The position numbers were made by a program, and so were the translations under genes. Positions 7,793 through 16,776 of a DNA stretch of 64,000 nucleotides are shown here, piece after piece; the stretch's first letter is position 1; each line of letters begins with the position of its first letter. The notes under the pieces are model-generated. The model did not search any database and was not told where the DNA came from. It was given only the letters and a program-made list of their open reading frames with translations. The stretch comes from Candidatus Pedobacter colombiensis (lineage in GTDB: Bacteria; Bacteroidota; Bacteroidia; Sphingobacteriales; Sphingobacteriaceae), in assembly GCA_029202485.1 (NCBI GenBank), contig CP119313.1:3844001-3908000 (forward strand). Direction: 5' to 3'.

Positions 7793-8959
7793 ATGAGCAA
7801 GAGAGATTATTATGATGTGCTTGGTGTATCCAGAAACACATCTGCTGACGAGATTAAAAAGGCTTACCGTAAACTAGCCATTAAGTATCACCCGGACAAA
7901 AACCCGGATGATAAATCAGCCGAAGATAAATTTAAAGAGGCGGCTGAAGCTTATGAGATTTTAAGTAATCCTGAAAAAAAACAGCGTTATGACCATTATG
8001 GCCATGCTGGTGTTGGCGGTGCTTCTGGAGGCGGATATGGTGGTGGCGGAATGAACATGGAAGATATCTTTAGCCAGTTTGGAGATATATTCGGTTCTGG
8101 AGGCGGTGGCAGTCCTTTTGAAAGCTTCTTTGGCGGTGGCCAGCAGTCACGCAGTGGCCGACGTGTTGTAAAAGGCACCAATCTGCGCATTAAAGTAAAA
8201 CTTACGCTCGAAGAAATTGCCAATGGCACTGAGAAAAAGATAAAAGTAAACAAACAGATTGTCTGCAAAACCTGTGATGGTACCGGTGCTAAAGACCGCT
8301 CGTCGGTAAGTACTTGTAAAACCTGTGGTGGTAGTGGCGCTGTACGCAGAGTAACCAATACCATTTTGGGACAAATGCAAACGACATCTACCTGCCCTAC
8401 CTGTAATGGAAGCGGATCTCAGATCACAGCAAAATGTGGTTCATGTCATGGTGAAGGTATTGTGAGAGGCGAAGAAACCATTACTATTAATATCCCTGCA
8501 GGGGTAAGTGATGGCATGCAATTGAGCATGAGCGGAAAAGGAAATGCAGCTCCTAGTGGCGGTATTCCAGGCGATCTGATTATACTGATTGAAGAAATCC
8601 CTCACGAAAGTCTGAAACGCGAAGGAAACAATGTTGTTTATGACTTACATGTTTCTATTGTTGATGCGGCTTTAGGTTATAGTGCTGAAGTACCGACTAT
8701 TGATGGCAAAGCCAAAATCAAAATTGAACCGGGTACTCAAAGCGGGAAGCTATTACGCTTAAAAGGAAAAGGTATTCCTGAAATCAACTCTTATCATCGT
8801 GGTGATGAAATCATCCACGTAAATATATGGACACCTAAAATTTTAAGTTCAGAGGAAAGGAGCATTTTAGAGAGACTGAGAGACTCTCCAAACTTCAAAC
8901 CTCAACCAGGTAAGAATGACAAGAGTTTCTTTGAGAAAATGAAAGAATATTTCGAATAA
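7793..8959 (+). CDS. dnaJ: Chaperone DnaJ, 388 aa
   Basis: A type I Hsp40. It has a J domain with HPD in KYHPDKNP (residues 1-70), a Gly/Phe-rich linker (GGGYGGGGMNMEDIF), four CxxCxGxG zinc repeats (CKTCDGTG, CKTCGGSG, CPTCNGSG, CGSCHGEG, about residues 155-220) and the two C-terminal substrate-binding domains. All key elements are intact. It works with DnaK and the GrpE encoded just upstream; dnaK itself is not in the window. It ends in a strong terminator. Confidence 0.97.
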   Translation: MSKRDYYDVLGVSRNTSADEIKKAYRKLAIKYHPDKNPDDKSAEDKFKEAAEAYEILSNPEKKQRYDHYGHAGVGGASGGGYGGGGMNMEDIFSQFGDIFGSGGGGSPFESFFGGGQQSRSGRRVVKGTNLRIKVKLTLEEIANGTEKKIKVNKQIVCKTCDGTGAKDRSSVSTCKTCGGSGAVRRVTNTILGQMQTTSTCPTCNGSGSQITAKCGSCHGEGIVRGEETITINIPAGVSDGMQLSMSGKGNAAPSGGIPGDLIILIEEIPHESLKREGNNVVYDLHVSIVDAALGYSAEVPTIDGKAKIKIEPGTQSGKLLRLKGKGIPEINSYHRGDEIIHVNIWTPKILSSEERSILERLRDSPNFKPQPGKNDKSFFEKMKEYFE

Positions 8960-8960
8960 T

Positions 8961-8986
8961 AAAAGGCCGCTTAATTGCGGCCTTTT
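8961..8986 (+). terminator. Terminator after dnaJ
   Basis: A 10-bp perfect stem (AAAAGGCCGC with GCGGCCTTTT) and a TTAATT loop, followed by further T residues, begin one base after the dnaJ stop codon. Confidence 0.88.
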
Positions 8987-9006
8987 TTACACCCTAAAAT
9001 TTAAAT

Positions 9007-9927
9007 ATGATTGCTGCTATTATTGATCTTGGCACAAATACTTTTCACCTTATCATTGCCGAAATATCGGCCACTGGGGTAAATGTATTATTCAAGACAA
9101 ATGAACCGGTTAGGTTAGGCCAAGGACGCATTAATGAAAATATTATTGTTCCTGAAGCTTTCGAAAGAGGTATCGCAACGCTTAAGGATTTTAAGCAGGA
9201 AATCATAAAACATCAGGTTGATGTAGTTAAAGCTACTGCAACATCAGCGGTCCGCAGCGCGGCCAATGGAGTCGACTTTGTCAATGTTGCAAAAACGGAT
9301 GCCGGAATTGACATCAAAGTAATCAGTGGAGATCAGGAAGCTAGCTATATTTTTAAGGGGGTGAAAGCTACTGGTGCAATACAGACCACCTCATTGATTA
9401 TGGACATTGGTGGTGGAAGTACTGAGTTTATAATAGCGAATGCCGATGGGATACTTTGGAAAGCGAGTTACAACATTGGTGCAGCCCGTTTAACTCAGGC
9501 TTATTTCCATTCCGATCCAATTAGTCAGGCAGATCAATCGGCTATTCTAGATCATTTAAAAGATACGCTACAAGAGCTGGAAGCAGCTTGTGCTATCTAT
9601 AAACCTCAACACCTTGTAGGATCTGCTGGCGCCTTCGAAAGCTTTACAGGCATGATTGATCCCAGTATTGATTTAAACACTGTTAAATCAGCCCCTATTG
9701 ATCTTAATAGTTACCACAAGCTTGCAGCTTCATTAATTGCTTCGACTCATGCAGATCGGGAAATCATGCCTAATCTGATTGCCCTACGGGTAGATATGAT
9801 TGTTATCGCAGCTTTAATCACTAATTATGTAATCGCTAATTGTGGGATCAAAACCATAAGCCTTTCTACTTACGATTTAAAGATGGGTGTTTTGTATGAA
9901 CTTGTATCATCTCATACAGAAAGATAA
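9007..9927 (+). CDS. Exopolyphosphatase/guanosine pentaphosphatase family protein (Ppx/GppA), 306 aa
   Basis: It belongs to the ASKHA fold. The phosphate-1 motif AIIDLGTNTFHLII is at the N-terminus and the phosphate-2 motif IMDIGGGSTEFII is near residue 132, with the expected EASYIFKGV segment before it. The length of about 300 residues matches the short Ppx form without C-terminal HD domains. It may hydrolyse polyphosphate or pppGpp; the sequence does not decide which. It is a single gene between two strong terminators. Confidence 0.9.
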   Translation: MIAAIIDLGTNTFHLIIAEISATGVNVLFKTNEPVRLGQGRINENIIVPEAFERGIATLKDFKQEIIKHQVDVVKATATSAVRSAANGVDFVNVAKTDAGIDIKVISGDQEASYIFKGVKATGAIQTTSLIMDIGGGSTEFIIANADGILWKASYNIGAARLTQAYFHSDPISQADQSAILDHLKDTLQELEAACAIYKPQHLVGSAGAFESFTGMIDPSIDLNTVKSAPIDLNSYHKLAASLIASTHADREIMPNLIALRVDMIVIAALITNYVIANCGIKTISLSTYDLKMGVLYELVSSHTER

Positions 9928-9932
9928 ATAAA

Positions 9933-9964
9933 CAGTAAAAGCGACTATTGAGTCGCTTTTACTG
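9933..9964. terminator. Bidirectional terminator between ppx and the DUF4890-like gene
   Basis: A perfect 14-bp stem (CAGTAAAAGCGACT with AGTCGCTTTTACTG) with the four-base loop ATTG. It lies between two convergent genes, ending 4 bp before the minus-strand gene's stop. Confidence 0.88.
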
Positions 9965-9967
9965 CCA

Positions 9968-10387
9968 TTACATAGCCGGAGTCGTAGTCGCTGGCTTTTT
10001 TTCTTTCATGCCTTTTTTCATATGTTTTTTCATGTGTCCTTTGTTCTCCATTTTCCAGGCTTCATATTTTTGTTTTTGAGGCTCGGTTAACTCGTTAGTG
10101 ATTTTCTCTTCAGCTTCACCATGAATTCTCTTCATTTCAGCCATTTTAGCTGTATTATCATTCATATTTTCCTTACGTGCAGTAGCCATCGCCATCTCCT
10201 CATTCAAATAAATATCCTCGATCCTGGTTCTTTGATCTTTGTTCAAATCAAGCCTTTTGGATAACCTTTCAGCACTCATTTTGGCCCTTGCTTCGGGACT
10301 AGCCATTTTTTTATGGCCACCACTTTGTGCCTGTGCGAGTGTTATCATACTAAATAACAATACGCAAACAATCAATAACTTTTTCAT
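9968..10387 (-). CDS. Secreted Spy/CpxP-like (DUF4890-type) protein, 139 aa
   Basis: A clear signal peptide (MKKLLIVCVLLFSMITLAQAQ) is followed by a small, highly charged helical protein. LTEPQKQKYEAWK and LSKRLDLNKDQRTRIEDIY are LTxxQ-like elements of the periplasmic Spy/CpxP group. A Lys/Met/His-rich tail (KKHMKKGMKEKK) follows. Family members bind unfolded proteins or metals in the periplasm; the function here is not established. A paralogue lies at 11181-11591 with Maf between them. Confidence 0.8.
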   Translation of the reverse strand: MKKLLIVCVLLFSMITLAQAQSGGHKKMASPEARAKMSAERLSKRLDLNKDQRTRIEDIYLNEEMAMATARKENMNDNTAKMAEMKRIHGEAEEKITNELTEPQKQKYEAWKMENKGHMKKHMKKGMKEKKPATTTPAM

Positions 10388-10509
10388 CTGATTTTAATTA
10401 GTTTTTGAAATCCATAGTATACCATATAACTATTTCAATCTCAAAACATAGCAGCTGACCTTTTGTTTTGTTCTTTTGAAAATTAGAAAAACCAGATAAA
10501 ATCAAGCCA

Positions 10510-11079
10510 TCAAAGCTCAGATAAGGCTTTGTATAGTTTTTCAGTAGGCAGCCCCATTACATTGGTATAAGAACCAATGATCTTTTCTACTGCAACTAAT
10601 CCAATCCATTCCTGTATCCCATAAGAACCTGCCTTATCATAGGGATTGTGATTACTTACATAATATTCAATCTGATCAGCAGAAAGCGTATTGAAAACTA
10701 CTTCAGTTAAATCATAAAAAGAATGCATTTTACCGGCATAACTTAAACTCACACCTGTGTACACCTGATGTACGGATCCTGAAAGTTTAGTAAGCACTGC
10801 AATAGCTTCAGCTTTGTCAGCCGGTTTACCCAAAATCTCACCGCCATAAGCCACAATCGTATCAGCAGTGATCACAATGCTATCAGCACTTACATCAGTA
10901 AAAGCAGCAGCCTTTTTTTCAGCAATGTAAACAGCTATTTCTGCCGGAGTTAAGCCTTCCGGATAACTTTCATCCACATCCTTCAATACCACTTTAAAAT
11001 CTAATCCCATGGCCTTAAGTAGTTCCTGACGACGTGGTGATTTTGAGGCAAGAATAATAGGGAGTTTTTGCTGAAACAT
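10510..11079 (-). CDS. maf: Maf-like nucleotide pyrophosphatase, 189 aa
   Basis: The hallmark start PIILASKSPRRQELLKAMG (SxSPRR) is present, with the conserved ITADTIVAYGGEILGKPADKAEA and YDKAGSYGIQEW segments. Maf proteins hydrolyse noncanonical or canonical NTPs such as dTTP and UTP to monophosphates and have been linked to division control. It is full length. It lies downstream of the KDO phosphatase group on the same strand but is separated by a DUF4890-like gene and that gene's terminator, so it probably has its own promoter. Confidence 0.93.
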   Translation of the reverse strand: MFQQKLPIILASKSPRRQELLKAMGLDFKVVLKDVDESYPEGLTPAEIAVYIAEKKAAAFTDVSADSIVITADTIVAYGGEILGKPADKAEAIAVLTKLSGSVHQVYTGVSLSYAGKMHSFYDLTEVVFNTLSADQIEYYVSNHNPYDKAGSYGIQEWIGLVAVEKIIGSYTNVMGLPTEKLYKALSEL

Positions 11080-11129
11080 GATGCTTATTTTTATTTGGTA
11101 ATGGTAAGGTCCATTACATTTGGGGCGAA

Positions 11130-11164
11130 AATAATAAAAGCGACCTTAAGTCGCCTTCATTATT
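11130..11164 (-). terminator. Terminator after the second DUF4890-like gene
   Basis: A 15-bp imperfect stem (13 of 15 positions complementary, core GCGAC/GTCGC) with loop CTTAA, 17 bp downstream of the stop at 11181. It separates that gene from maf. Confidence 0.75.
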
Positions 11165-11180
11165 TATAATATTTTAAAGA

Positions 11181-11591
11181 TTACTGGCCACCGCCGCCGC
11201 CACCTTGACCTCTACCACCACCTGCACCGCCTGCTCTCATATTTTTCATCCGCTCCTCTTTATAGGCTACATAAGCTTTTTTCTGATCATCATTTAATAA
11301 AGCATTGATTTTAACATCGTTTTCTTCGTTAATAGTTTTCACTTTAGCCATCATTCCTTCCCTATCGCCTTTACTTTCTTCACGCACTTTATTCATAGAT
11401 TTTGCTTGATCTAAAAGGATAGCTTTAACTTTTGAAGTTTGGTCATCGCTAAGGTTTAACTTTTTAGTCAGTTGAGCAGCGCCCTTTTCGGCTCTTTCTT
11501 CAGGAGTTGGCATTTTACGTTCGCCATCTTGTGCTTTTGCAAATGTCATTACACTAAATAACAGTCCGCAGATAATCAGTACTTTTTTCAT
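11181..11591 (-). CDS. Secreted Spy/CpxP-like (DUF4890-type) protein, 136 aa
   Basis: A paralogue of the protein at 9968-10387, with a nearly superimposable signal peptide (MKKVLIICGLLFSVMTFAKAQ) and the same helical layout: PTPEERAEKGAAQLTKKLNLSDDQTSKVKAIL, then NEENDVKINALLNDDQKKAY. Its tail is Gly-rich (GGAGGGRGQGGGGGGQ) instead of Lys/Met-rich. It is exported to the periplasm or surface. The two copies are likely a local duplication that has diverged. Confidence 0.8.
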   Translation of the reverse strand: MKKVLIICGLLFSVMTFAKAQDGERKMPTPEERAEKGAAQLTKKLNLSDDQTSKVKAILLDQAKSMNKVREESKGDREGMMAKVKTINEENDVKINALLNDDQKKAYVAYKEERMKNMRAGGAGGGRGQGGGGGGQ

Positions 11592-11708
11592 CAGTTTATA
11601 TTTTGTTTAAAGGTTATGAGCTATTGTAAGCTCAGCTATTAGAGACGGCAAAGCCCAAATAGGTTTAACCTATTTATGTAACATAATTGTTGCAATGAAA
11701 AATATTGA

Positions 11709-12236
11709 TTATTTGCCCGAATCGGCAGCGGATGGATTCTCGTCAAACCACTTTTGTTGTACTTTAAGTACCTTTTCTATGATGTCTCTTACAGCAGTTT
11801 TACCACCGGTATAAGGAGAAATATATTGTGAGATCGCTTTAATTTCAGGAACGGCATCAGCCGGACAGGTTGCAATACCTACCAGCTGCATAATTTTAAG
11901 ATCGGGAATATCATCCCCCATGTAAAGCACTTCGGAAGCATTGATATTGTATTGGGCACATAAACTGTTGTAGACCGCAACCTTATCAGAAACACCTAAA
12001 AAAATATTGTTTATACCAAGGCCTTCAAATCGTTTCTGCATAGCCTCGCCTTTGCCACCGGATATAATACAAACATGATAACCTCTTTTCACAGCAAGCT
12101 GAAGTGCATAGCCATCTTTGATATTAAATGTTCGTAAAAACTCGCCCGAGTCAGACGCGATGATATCACCGTTAGTTAATACACCATCAATATCAAAGAT
12201 GAGGGTTGTAATGTGCTTTAGTTGCTCAAGAAACAT
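11709..12236 (-). CDS. KDO-8-phosphate phosphatase family HAD protein (KdsC-like), 175 aa
   Basis: A cap-less C0-type HAD phosphatase. Motif I is LIFDIDGVLTNG, motif II is VCIISGG with the following KGEAMQKR, and motif III/IV is VLYMGDDIPDLKIM. This is the layout of KdsC, which makes KDO for lipopolysaccharide. A longer frame reaches 12305, but that part overlaps the IscX gene and is not family-like. I start at the ATG at 12236, 4 bp after the iscX stop, giving MFLEQLKHITTLIFDID. It ends the DUF2520-ferredoxin-IscX-KdsC run. Confidence 0.88.
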   Translation of the reverse strand: MFLEQLKHITTLIFDIDGVLTNGDIIASDSGEFLRTFNIKDGYALQLAVKRGYHVCIISGGKGEAMQKRFEGLGINNIFLGVSDKVAVYNSLCAQYNINASEVLYMGDDIPDLKIMQLVGIATCPADAVPEIKAISQYISPYTGGKTAVRDIIEKVLKVQQKWFDENPSAADSGK

Positions 12237-12240
12237 CCGT

Positions 12241-12483
12241 TTATTTCTGGTTATCTCTCCATTCGTAAACCCAGGCCGACTGGATTTGCTCCAGATGTCC
12301 TTCATTACTTTCTTCTTTTGTTCCTTTAAAATTAGGCAACGACAATATCCATTCTAATAGCTCCGTGAAACGGATACGATATATTTTGGCTTCATTAAAA
12401 TCATCACCAAATTTCTCATATAATTCCTGAGCAATATCTTCATGGTCGTTCCAATATATTGGGAGGGCAAACTTATCTTGCAT
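12241..12483 (-). CDS. iscX: Fe-S assembly protein IscX, 80 aa
   Basis: A short acidic protein with the IscX signature near the start (LPIYWNDHEDIAQELYEKFGD) and the C-terminal EIQ-type helix (LEQIQSAWVYEW). IscX binds IscS and iron and modulates cluster assembly. It lies between a 2Fe-2S ferredoxin and the KdsC-like gene, recalling the fdx-iscX order at the end of the classical isc operon. It is slightly longer than the roughly 66-residue enterobacterial protein. Confidence 0.88.
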   Translation of the reverse strand: MQDKFALPIYWNDHEDIAQELYEKFGDDFNEAKIYRIRFTELLEWILSLPNFKGTKEESNEGHLEQIQSAWVYEWRDNQK

Positions 12484-12506
12484 GTTTTTCTATTTATATT
12501 TTATAA

Positions 12507-12839
12507 TTAATGGCCTAAAAATTCCGACTGATCCGGGATGGTAACTTCAATATCACCATCAATCACCACACACTGGCAGCCTAAACGGGAAGTGATTCTT
12601 GGACGAACGGCCCTATCGATAAAGTCTTCTTCTTTATCTGAAATTTCCTGGATGTTATCCATTCCTTTATTCACATAAACATGACAAGTACTGCAGCCGC
12701 ATACACCGCCACAGTTATGCTGTAATTCTATTCCATGATCAAGGCAGACATCCAAAACAGACTCTCCGCCGGCAATAGGTAGTTCAACTGTTTCTTTTCC
12801 CTGTTCTTCAAAATTTATCTTTAACTTAAAAATACTCAT
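12507..12839 (-). CDS. fdx: 2Fe-2S ferredoxin, adrenodoxin/ISC type, 110 aa
   Basis: The plant/adrenodoxin-type cluster motif is CGGVCGCSTC with a distal Cys in RLGCQCVV, so all four ligands are present (C-x5-C-x2-C...C). The beta-grasp start SIFKLKINFEEQ and end IEVTIPDQ match the ISC-type ferredoxin. I use the ATG at 12839 rather than the one four codons upstream, because MSIFKLKIN is the normal family start. It is co-directional with iscX, which supports a role as electron donor in Fe-S assembly. Confidence 0.92.
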   Translation of the reverse strand: MSIFKLKINFEEQGKETVELPIAGGESVLDVCLDHGIELQHNCGGVCGCSTCHVYVNKGMDNIQEISDKEEDFIDRAVRPRITSRLGCQCVVIDGDIEVTIPDQSEFLGH

Positions 12840-12881
12840 AATCTGGTTCAAAAATAAGCACCAAAAATCGCAATTACATGA

Positions 12882-13640
12882 TTAATGTGATTTTTTAATG
12901 CTATTGCTTAAATTTTTATAGATTTCCTGCAAGTGTGGCGATCTTTTCAGGAGCTCTTCGTGTTTTAATATCGTTTTTTTATCATTACGTATTGCTGGTC
13001 CGGTCTGCACCGCTTCGGGCAGCGCCTCCTGCACTTTTACTGCTGTTTCCATAATCAAAGGCCTCAGCATTTCGAAATCAAGATCATGTTTTTTAATGAT
13101 CTGATGGCTCAACTGATAAAGGTGATTTACAAAATTACAGGCAAAAACTCCTGCAACATGCAATATCTCCCGTTTTTTGCTATCTACTTCATAAATTAAC
13201 GGAGTAAGCTTAACTGCCATCAACCTCAATTGGCTCAGACTTTCTTCGCTGTTTGCTTCCAGGCACAAAGGAACATGAATAAAATCCAAGGGCTGCTGCT
13301 TAGAAAAAGTTTGTAATGGATAAAAGACGCCATAGTTCTTAAAACCGGCCAGCACCTCTATTTCAGTTGCCCCTGAAGTATGAACTACAATGCCATTTAT
13401 TTCTTTTAATTCTTTGGCTACTTTGGCAATCGCATCATCCTTCACTGCGATAAGATATAAGTCTGCATGCTTATCAACAAGCTTCAAATCAGAAATGGCC
13501 TGAGCACCTGTTTCATTAGCCAGAAACTGTGCATTTACCAAGTCCCTGCTCCATACCTGAACAATATCAGCACCATTCTCTTTAAAAGCGCCAGCCATGT
13601 GCGTAGCTACATTACCGGATCCAATACAAACTATCTTCAT
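12882..13640 (-). CDS. Rossmann-fold DUF2520 protein, 252 aa
   Basis: The N-terminal half is a Rossmann fold of F420-dependent NADP reductase type (MKIVCIGSGNVATHMAGAF). The C-terminal half is the all-helical DUF2520 region (HVAGVFACNFVNHLYQL, then LMETAVKVQEA and GPAIRNDKKT), resembling the dimerising domain of ketopantoate or pyrroline-5-carboxylate reductase-like enzymes. The substrate is unknown. It heads the ferredoxin/iscX/kdsC run; in relatives it is often next to the KdsC-like HAD and maf. Confidence 0.85.
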   Translation of the reverse strand: MKIVCIGSGNVATHMAGAFKENGADIVQVWSRDLVNAQFLANETGAQAISDLKLVDKHADLYLIAVKDDAIAKVAKELKEINGIVVHTSGATEIEVLAGFKNYGVFYPLQTFSKQQPLDFIHVPLCLEANSEESLSQLRLMAVKLTPLIYEVDSKKREILHVAGVFACNFVNHLYQLSHQIIKKHDLDFEMLRPLIMETAVKVQEALPEAVQTGPAIRNDKKTILKHEELLKRSPHLQEIYKNLSNSIKKSH

Positions 13641-13713
13641 AGGGATAACATTAATCGTTAAAGGTTACAAAGCAAGTCTTAGTATAGCTATTTCTAAGCT
13701 TATTATAACTTTA

Positions 13714-16182
13714 CTATACCGCCTTAGCTTCTTTTTGTCTTCTAAATATAGAAATAAGAAATCCAATAACCATTACAATAGTACCTACCCAATAAAGATT
13801 AATGTAAGGGAATTCAATTGATTTAAATACAACCCAGTCTTTTGCCTGTTGTGGTTTTTCGTAAACCTGCAATTCTACTTTCTTTTGTTCAGGCAACACT
13901 TTAGTGAATCGAACTCTTAAACCCAGTTCATCAATGTTACGTGCAAAATCAAATGTATTGTTTCCTTTGATCAGAAATATAGGCTCTGTTTTATATATTT
14001 TACCGTTTACGTCAATTTCCAATGGTAATCCTACTGCTAAATCACCAGGAGCAAGTACAAGACTTTTTGCTTTAGGCTGGTTGTTTAAAGCTTTAACTGT
14101 TAACACACCACTACTGGTATGTAGTGTATCACCCTCAGCTACATTTACGATCCTGGGTGCTTTATAGTTTTCTTCCTCACGATGTCCCTCATGATCAGCA
14201 TGCGAATCCTTTTTTTCAGGTGCACTGGTAATGTGGGTGTAAATGTCATAGGTAAGGTAATGCTTGGTATCAGGCGATGCAATTAATCCCATCTTCTCAT
14301 TTACCTGCACATGTGGATTCAGTTCAAAGTCTTCTTTTACTTTGCCTGTTTTCTCATCAACAACTTTAAAATTCAGTTTATAGAATGTATTCGGTGCAAT
14401 GGTAGTATCACTGATATAGGTTACTGTATAACGACCCATCTTTTTAGGTTCATTTCTATACAGCACAATATTTTCACCCGGTTTTTCTACTTTTTCAAAA
14501 TCCTTTACCGGAATAAAATTAGTAGCATTAAGAGAAATTGGCTTATTGGTAGCCGCAGCCACAAGCGCTCCTAAAAGCAATAAGGCAAAACCAATATGGG
14601 CTACAGCAGCACCAACCAATTTACGTTTCCCACCAAAAGCTTGTCCCAATATTTTAGCATTAGATAAAATGGCGAATATGCAACTAAAGGTTAACAGGAT
14701 ATACATCAGATTATGATAAACACTGGTGACGTATACAAAACCTGCTGTAATTACAACAGAAAATACCACAGAAGCAATCAGGCTACTATAGAATTTCCGT
14801 GGATCAGTTCTTTTATACTTCATGAACTGCGCAAAACCCGATATAATGGTAACCAGAATAGCAAAAGGAGCCTGCCACTGGTTATAATATTTTATAGCAT
14901 CAATTGGAGGCGCAAACTTGGTTCCAAAAGCCTGGTTAAATACTGGAACGGAAGTAGAAAATATCACCTGAATACAAGCCACGGTGATGACCAGCGCACC
15001 AATAAACATCCAAAATTCTCTTGAATAGGTCTCTTCGTCTTTATTGGTGATTGGCAATTCTTTCCATCTACTGATCAGCAGTCCGGTAGGTATAGCCAGG
15101 AATACTACATTATATAAAATAAGGTGCCAGAACATCCCCAGATCAGTAAATGAATGCACTGATGTTTCGCCCAATACACCGCTTCTTGTTAAGAAAGATG
15201 CGTAAAGTACCAATACAAAACTTATGAGGATCAATACAATTGCAGTAAAAAAGGCATGACCTGTATGCTTAAAAGCGATCATGACATGCACGCCGGCAAT
15301 TAGGGTTAACCATGGAATGATCGAAGCATTTTCTACCGGATCCCATGCCCAGAAACCACCAAAGTTTAAGGCTTCATACGCCCAGAAAGAGCCCATGATA
15401 ATCCCTGTACCCAATATCATTACGCCAAATAATGCCCAAGGCATAGCAGGTTTAACCCATTCCTTATAGCGTTTTTGCCATAACCCCGTAACTGCATACG
15501 CAAAAGGAACAACCATACTGGCAAAACCCAGGAACAAGGTTGGCGGATGTATCACCATCCAGTAGTTCTGTAGAAGTGGGTTTAATCCCTTCCCATCAGT
15601 AATGAATTTAAGATAGTTTTTAAAGTTCTCAGGGTCAGCAAAGACTACCGGTGCCATTTCTTTTAAATTTACCGCATCCCTAAGCAAGATAAACGGAGAA
15701 CTACCTATACGCTCGCCGAAAATCTGTACGCCAAGCAGCATAGAAGTTAAAAATACCTGTGAGAAGGCTACTACTGTCATCACTCCATTTTCCCATGACT
15801 TGGCTTTCCAGATCAGTATTGCTCCCAGCAAAGACTGCCAGAACGCCCAAAGCCAGAAGCTTCCTTCCTGCCCTTCCCAAAAAGCAGATACAATGTAATA
15901 TACCGGAAGTTCTTTTGAAGAATGAGAGTAAACGTAATAATATTCGTTGTAGTGGTTTAAAATAAGGAAAAACAAGGTTGCCCCTATCCCTATTACACTG
16001 GCCCAATTAATTAAGAATGATATACGACCTATACGCGTCCATGAATGATCTCCGATTTCTTTATTTCGTGTAGCAAAGAAATAAGCTATAGTTGAGAGTA
16101 AAGAAGCGGCAAACGCCAAAACAATAAAAAATTGGCCGATCTTACCGGGAAGGAGGTTCTCTCCAATAAATTGTATATCCAT
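13714..16182 (-). CDS. ccmF: Cytochrome c maturation protein CcmF/CcsA, 822 aa
   Basis: A large polytopic protein. The WWD-type heme-handling segment GSFWAYEALNFGGFWAWD lies at about residues 264-281. A second Trp-rich region (FWEGQEGSFWLW) is near residue 101, and the family segment HPPTLFLGF is near 212. CcmF with CcmH attaches heme to apocytochromes on the periplasmic side. At 822 residues it is longer than the usual 620-680 because of a long periplasmic region (about residues 550-780) before the last membrane helix. It starts 5 bp after ccmE ends. Confidence 0.93.
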   Translation of the reverse strand: MDIQFIGENLLPGKIGQFFIVLAFAASLLSTIAYFFATRNKEIGDHSWTRIGRISFLINWASVIGIGATLFFLILNHYNEYYYVYSHSSKELPVYYIVSAFWEGQEGSFWLWAFWQSLLGAILIWKAKSWENGVMTVVAFSQVFLTSMLLGVQIFGERIGSSPFILLRDAVNLKEMAPVVFADPENFKNYLKFITDGKGLNPLLQNYWMVIHPPTLFLGFASMVVPFAYAVTGLWQKRYKEWVKPAMPWALFGVMILGTGIIMGSFWAYEALNFGGFWAWDPVENASIIPWLTLIAGVHVMIAFKHTGHAFFTAIVLILISFVLVLYASFLTRSGVLGETSVHSFTDLGMFWHLILYNVVFLAIPTGLLISRWKELPITNKDEETYSREFWMFIGALVITVACIQVIFSTSVPVFNQAFGTKFAPPIDAIKYYNQWQAPFAILVTIISGFAQFMKYKRTDPRKFYSSLIASVVFSVVITAGFVYVTSVYHNLMYILLTFSCIFAILSNAKILGQAFGGKRKLVGAAVAHIGFALLLLGALVAAATNKPISLNATNFIPVKDFEKVEKPGENIVLYRNEPKKMGRYTVTYISDTTIAPNTFYKLNFKVVDEKTGKVKEDFELNPHVQVNEKMGLIASPDTKHYLTYDIYTHITSAPEKKDSHADHEGHREEENYKAPRIVNVAEGDTLHTSSGVLTVKALNNQPKAKSLVLAPGDLAVGLPLEIDVNGKIYKTEPIFLIKGNNTFDFARNIDELGLRVRFTKVLPEQKKVELQVYEKPQQAKDWVVFKSIEFPYINLYWVGTIVMVIGFLISIFRRQKEAKAV

Positions 16183-16187
16183 TAAAA

Positions 16188-16598
16188 TTATTTGTATTTT
16201 TCTACTTTACCGTCCTGCTTGACCTCTACAAGGTCGTTGTTATATTTAGATGGACACTTCATCAGTATCTTGGAGGCGTAAAAAGTATCGTCGTTCATTT
16301 TTCCGATCAGTACTAATTTCTCTGAGCGTTCAAAATCCTGAGGTTTAGTCCCTGCGTATACTACTTTATTCACTTTTCCCTTTTCGTCTTTCATAAAAAA
16401 CTCAAAGCGATTTGCATCTTTCATTGCATCATAGTGCATGCCTTTTGCTTTCTCCCAATAGCCCATTACATGGAATTCTTTTGGATCTTTTGCAGCTTCA
16501 CTAAAGGTTGAATAGGTATTCGTATCTGCATTAAGGCTTACCAAGAAACCTACACACAATGCTATAGTTATTAAACCAATAATTGCACTTTTTCTCAT
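16188..16598 (-). CDS. ccmE: Heme chaperone CcmE, CxxxY variant, 136 aa
   Basis: One N-terminal membrane anchor (IIGLITIALCVGFLVSLNA) is followed by an OB-fold. The heme-binding site, normally HxxxY, reads KCPSKY here, with Cys115 in place of His and Tyr119 kept. Variants with Cys at this position are known from some bacteria and archaea. CcmE takes heme from CcmC and delivers it to CcmF, which is encoded next. It is somewhat shorter than the enterobacterial protein. Confidence 0.9.
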   Translation of the reverse strand: MRKSAIIGLITIALCVGFLVSLNADTNTYSTFSEAAKDPKEFHVMGYWEKAKGMHYDAMKDANRFEFFMKDEKGKVNKVVYAGTKPQDFERSEKLVLIGKMNDDTFYASKILMKCPSKYNNDLVEVKQDGKVEKYK

Positions 16599-16725
16599 GG
16601 ATGTAATAAAATTTTAAAAGAAACTTCACAAAGATAAAAAATATAAGTACCTAAAGACCGACGCAGGTATTCAAAACGCTTTGATGACTATTTATTGATA
16701 GTTCTCTGACAAATGCGCAAAAAAA

Positions 16726-16755
16726 ATCCGCGATGCATTAAAAAGCATCGCGGAT
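16726..16755 (-). terminator. Terminator after glutamate dehydrogenase
   Basis: An 11-bp perfect stem (ATCCGCGATGC with GCATCGCGGAT) and an 8-base loop, followed on the minus strand by a T-run. It separates the dehydrogenase gene from ccmE. Confidence 0.88.
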
Positions 16756-16776
16756 CAAATCGATTATCAACTAACC

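Noticed and set aside
12237..12305. Longer KdsC-like start at 12305
   Set aside because: The extra N-terminus lies within the iscX coding region and shows no HAD similarity; the ATG at 12236 gives the normal family start.
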